Shown: piece after piece, positions 62,156 through 64,000 of the stretch | Numbering within the stretch: the first letter of the stretch is position 1 | How the letters are laid out: every line of letters starts with the position of its first letter | Assembly (NCBI RefSeq): GCF_002278075.1 | Contig: NZ_CP022989.1 | Location: 2,852,001-2,916,000 of the forward strand | Length of the DNA: 64,000 nt | Reading direction: 5' to 3' | DNA from: Paraburkholderia aromaticivorans | GTDB taxonomy: Bacteria > Pseudomonadota > Gammaproteobacteria > Burkholderiales > Burkholderiaceae | Translations under genes and position numbers: made by a program | Notes under the pieces: generated by a model | What the model saw: the letters and a program-made list of their open reading frames with translations, nothing else | Database searches by the model: none | Told to the model about the DNA's origin: nothing

Positions 62156-63619
62156 CTATTCGGCGGACCGGGTGCTTGCAGCAGTCGGTGGCGGCACGCC
62201 GGGAGGCGACGCTGCATTCGTGATGGCGGCGCACGGATCGACGCCCACCGTCCCCACCGAACCGGATAATTCGACGGTCTCAAGATAGATCGGCACTTCG
62301 CAAGGCCAGTGATAGGTTTCCTCGATGTGGCGACGCATCGCGTCGGCCGCCGCCGGCTCGCCGTGCGTGACGAACGTGCGCTGCGGCGGCTGCGGAATCG
62401 AGCGCAGCCACGATAGTGTCTCGGCGTAGTCCGCATGGGCCGATAACGACGACAGGCTCACCACCGAAGCGCGCACACGCACGTAGTCGCCGTGAATCTT
62501 GATCGTCGGCGCACCGGCGGCGAGCGCCGCGCCGCGCGTGCCGGCCGCCTGGTAGCCGACCAGCGCGATCGTGTTGCGAAAGTCCGGAGCGAAGGCTTTC
62601 AGGTGATGCACGACCCGGCCGCCGGTCGCCATGCCGCTGCCTGCGATGATCACCCGCGGGCCGTTCAGGCTCAGAATCGCCTTGGATTCTTCGACGGTGC
62701 GCACCATCTGCGCGGCGTTGCTGATTGCGTTGGCCTCGGTCGAACTTAGCCGGTGTTCGCCGACGTGATGCCGGTAGAGCTGCGTGACGCTCGTCGCCAT
62801 CGGGCTGTCGAGAAAGACCGGCACGTTCGCCATGCGGCCGCTGGCTTTCAGCTGGACGATGTAATGCAGGATCGATTGCGCGCGGCCCACCGCGAAACAG
62901 GGAATCACAACGACGCCGCCGCGACGGAACGTGCTCTCGAAGACTTCCGCCAGTTCGGTGGCAGGATCGGTCCTCTCGTGCAGGCGGTCGCCGTAGGTGG
63001 ATTCAACGACCAGGTAGTCGGCCCTGGCGAGCGGCATCGGCGCGCGCATGATCGGGTCGTCCGGCCGGCCGAGGTCGCCCGAGAAGGCGATGACCTTGCC
63101 TTCGACGCACAGCACCACGCTCGCGGCGCCGAGAATGTGTCCGGCCGGCAACAGGCGGAAACACGCATGGTCGTTCAATTGCTTCGGCACGTCGAAATCG
63201 CGCGCTTCGAGTAACTCAAGCGCGTTTTCGGCATCTTCAAGTGTATACAGCGGCAATGCCGGATGATGTTTGGACAGGCCGTGGCGGTTCGCGTACCCGG
63301 CTTCTTCTTCCTGCAGTTTGGCGCTGTCGCGCAGCATGATCTGGCACAGGTCACGGGTGCCGCGCGTGCAATAGACCGGCCTGCGGTAGCCCGTGCGCAC
63401 GAGCATTGGGAGGTAGCCGCTGTGATCCAGATGCGCGTGGGTCAGAATAACGGCGTCGAGTTTGCCGACGTCGATCTGCAAGGGATTCCAGTTGCGCAGG
63501 CGCAGGTTCTTCGTACCCTGGAAGAGGCCGCAGTCGATCAGAATCCGAAGTCCCGCGCCTTCGAGTAGATACTTTGAACCGGTGACGGTTTCCGCCGCAC
63601 CGAGAAAGGTCAGCTTCAT
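62156..63619 (-). CDS. Metallo-beta-lactamase/beta-CASP hydrolase (RNase J/Z-like)
   Basis: The 487-residue protein starts MKLTFLGAAETVTGSKYLLE and has the zinc motif HAHLDHSG (61-68), CFRLLPAGHILGA and FSGDLGR, then the beta-CASP block (VVIPCFAVGRAQSILHYI, VFLDSPMA) and the RNA-specificity motifs VIIAGSGMATGGRVVHHL and SLSAHAD...THGEPAA. This architecture (YSH1/CPSF73-like) cuts RNA. In bacteria such proteins often sit in low-oxygen or stress clusters. Its own stress role is inferred from context. It follows the 79-residue gene after 45 bp. Confidence 0.93.
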   Translation of the reverse strand: MKLTFLGAAETVTGSKYLLEGAGLRILIDCGLFQGTKNLRLRNWNPLQIDVGKLDAVILTHAHLDHSGYLPMLVRTGYRRPVYCTRGTRDLCQIMLRDSAKLQEEEAGYANRHGLSKHHPALPLYTLEDAENALELLEARDFDVPKQLNDHACFRLLPAGHILGAASVVLCVEGKVIAFSGDLGRPDDPIMRAPMPLARADYLVVESTYGDRLHERTDPATELAEVFESTFRRGGVVVIPCFAVGRAQSILHYIVQLKASGRMANVPVFLDSPMATSVTQLYRHHVGEHRLSSTEANAISNAAQMVRTVEESKAILSLNGPRVIIAGSGMATGGRVVHHLKAFAPDFRNTIALVGYQAAGTRGAALAAGAPTIKIHGDYVRVRASVVSLSSLSAHADYAETLSWLRSIPQPPQRTFVTHGEPAAADAMRRHIEETYHWPCEVPIYLETVELSGSVGTVGVDPCAAITNAASPPGVPPPTAASTRSAE

Positions 63620-63664
63620 TTCGCACCTTCCGTCAGAAATGGCCGCACATGGCGGGGAGTGAAC

Positions 63665-63904
63665 TCAACGCGCCGGGGTGTCCATGGAACCGTTGCAAAG
63701 CGCGCGAGCGAAGCGCCGGAAAGCGTTGAGCGAGCCGGCAATGCTCTGACACTTTTCGGCGCCGATCTGGCCGTCGAGGGTGACCAGCATGCCCGCCTCG
63801 CGGGCCAGCGAGACAATCCGGGTGATGTCGTCCGGGGCCTCGAATGCTTCTCGCAACTGGCCGTCAGGTGACATGGTGTGGGCATGGGAAGCGGCGTTTG
63901 ACAT
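63665..63904 (-). CDS. Unknown 79-residue protein
   Basis: ATG 63904 has AGGAG eight bases upstream. The sequence MSNAASHAHTMSPDGQLREA continues with a helix-rich EAPDDITRIVSLAREAGMLVTLDG and ends with FRRFARALCNGS. The overlapping longer frame (63616-63999) has poor codon character and is not used. No family is recognised. It lies upstream of the beta-CASP gene on the same strand, probably in one operon. Confidence 0.55.
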   Translation of the reverse strand: MSNAASHAHTMSPDGQLREAFEAPDDITRIVSLAREAGMLVTLDGQIGAEKCQSIAGSLNAFRRFARALCNGSMDTPAR

Positions 63905-64000
63905 GATGGTCTCCTGATGACATAGGCAGGCGAGTTGGATGCTTGTCCTGCCGCGCGAACGTTTCGATTGCTGTTCCCGCTGAATTCAGTATTGGTCATC

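Noticed and set aside
63616..63999. 127-codon minus-strand frame at the right edge
   Set aside because: It is proline/arginine-rich and out of frame with the better-supported 79-residue gene at 63665-63904, which has a good ribosome site.

Overview
The window is a GC-rich Burkholderiaceae chromosome segment. It is most likely Paraburkholderia, judging from the dense GC-rich coding, the LysR-rich catabolic genes, the DUF2964-type protein and a low-oxygen stress cluster of Burkholderia type. Two parts with different histories join at about position 26,150.

Positions 1 to about 26,240 are an accessory, island-like region, often visibly more AT-rich. Its right end is marked by a tyrosine integrase (24887-26068, minus) followed by a 30-codon duplicate of the 3' end of guaA (26149-26241), so the element uses the guaA 3' end as its attachment site; the other end and intact guaA lie outside the window. 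The cargo is mainly anti-phage. It includes an unassigned minus-strand trio (trypsin-like protease, DUF3644 protein, start of a phospholipase-D-like protein), a complete type I restriction-modification operon (hsdM-hsdS-hsdR), a 1070-residue reverse transcriptase fused to a nitrilase domain (defence-associated reverse transcriptase type 1, UG1 group), a GIY-YIG protein with a zinc ribbon, and a P-loop/dCMP-deaminase fusion of the AvcD/DCD family with a structured leader that may hold its RNA antitoxin. A diverged copy of an hsdR 3' end lies just behind the reverse transcriptase gene, and about 90-bp direct repeats flank the deaminase gene, so both look like exchangeable cargo. An intact IS256-family element with an 8-bp target duplication sits 1 bp past the GIY-YIG stop codon. 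Mobile-element housekeeping genes (YqaJ-type nuclease, Gp3-like protein, DUF932 protein, small membrane proteins, XRE regulators) fill the rest.

Positions about 26,240-40,300 are ordinary chromosome: an SDR oxidoreductase, two LysR regulators, an arginase/agmatinase-family hydrolase and an amino-acid-type ABC binding protein sharing one operator motif, a PAS-LuxR regulator, a YghU-type glutathione transferase, an EEP-family hydrolase, a RecQ helicase, and two 5'-truncated pseudogenes (GS-hydroquinone reductase and a TPP enzyme).

Positions about 40,300-64,000 form a low-oxygen persistence cluster that resembles the lxa locus of Burkholderia cenocepacia. It has an FNR/Anr-type regulator with all four [4Fe-4S] cysteines, a PAS histidine kinase with a NarL/FixJ-type response regulator, a receiver-only protein with Glu at the phosphorylation site, four universal stress proteins, an HPF/RaiA-like protein, a cytochrome c, two zinc alcohol dehydrogenases, acetyl-CoA synthetase plus an acetate transporter, two nitroreductase-fold proteins, an oleate hydratase, an atypical NRAMP, a chromate transporter and a beta-CASP RNase-like hydrolase. 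Five sites matching TTGAY-N4-RTCAR (a relaxed form of the FNR consensus) lie upstream of these genes, so the cluster encodes its own likely oxygen-responsive regulator.
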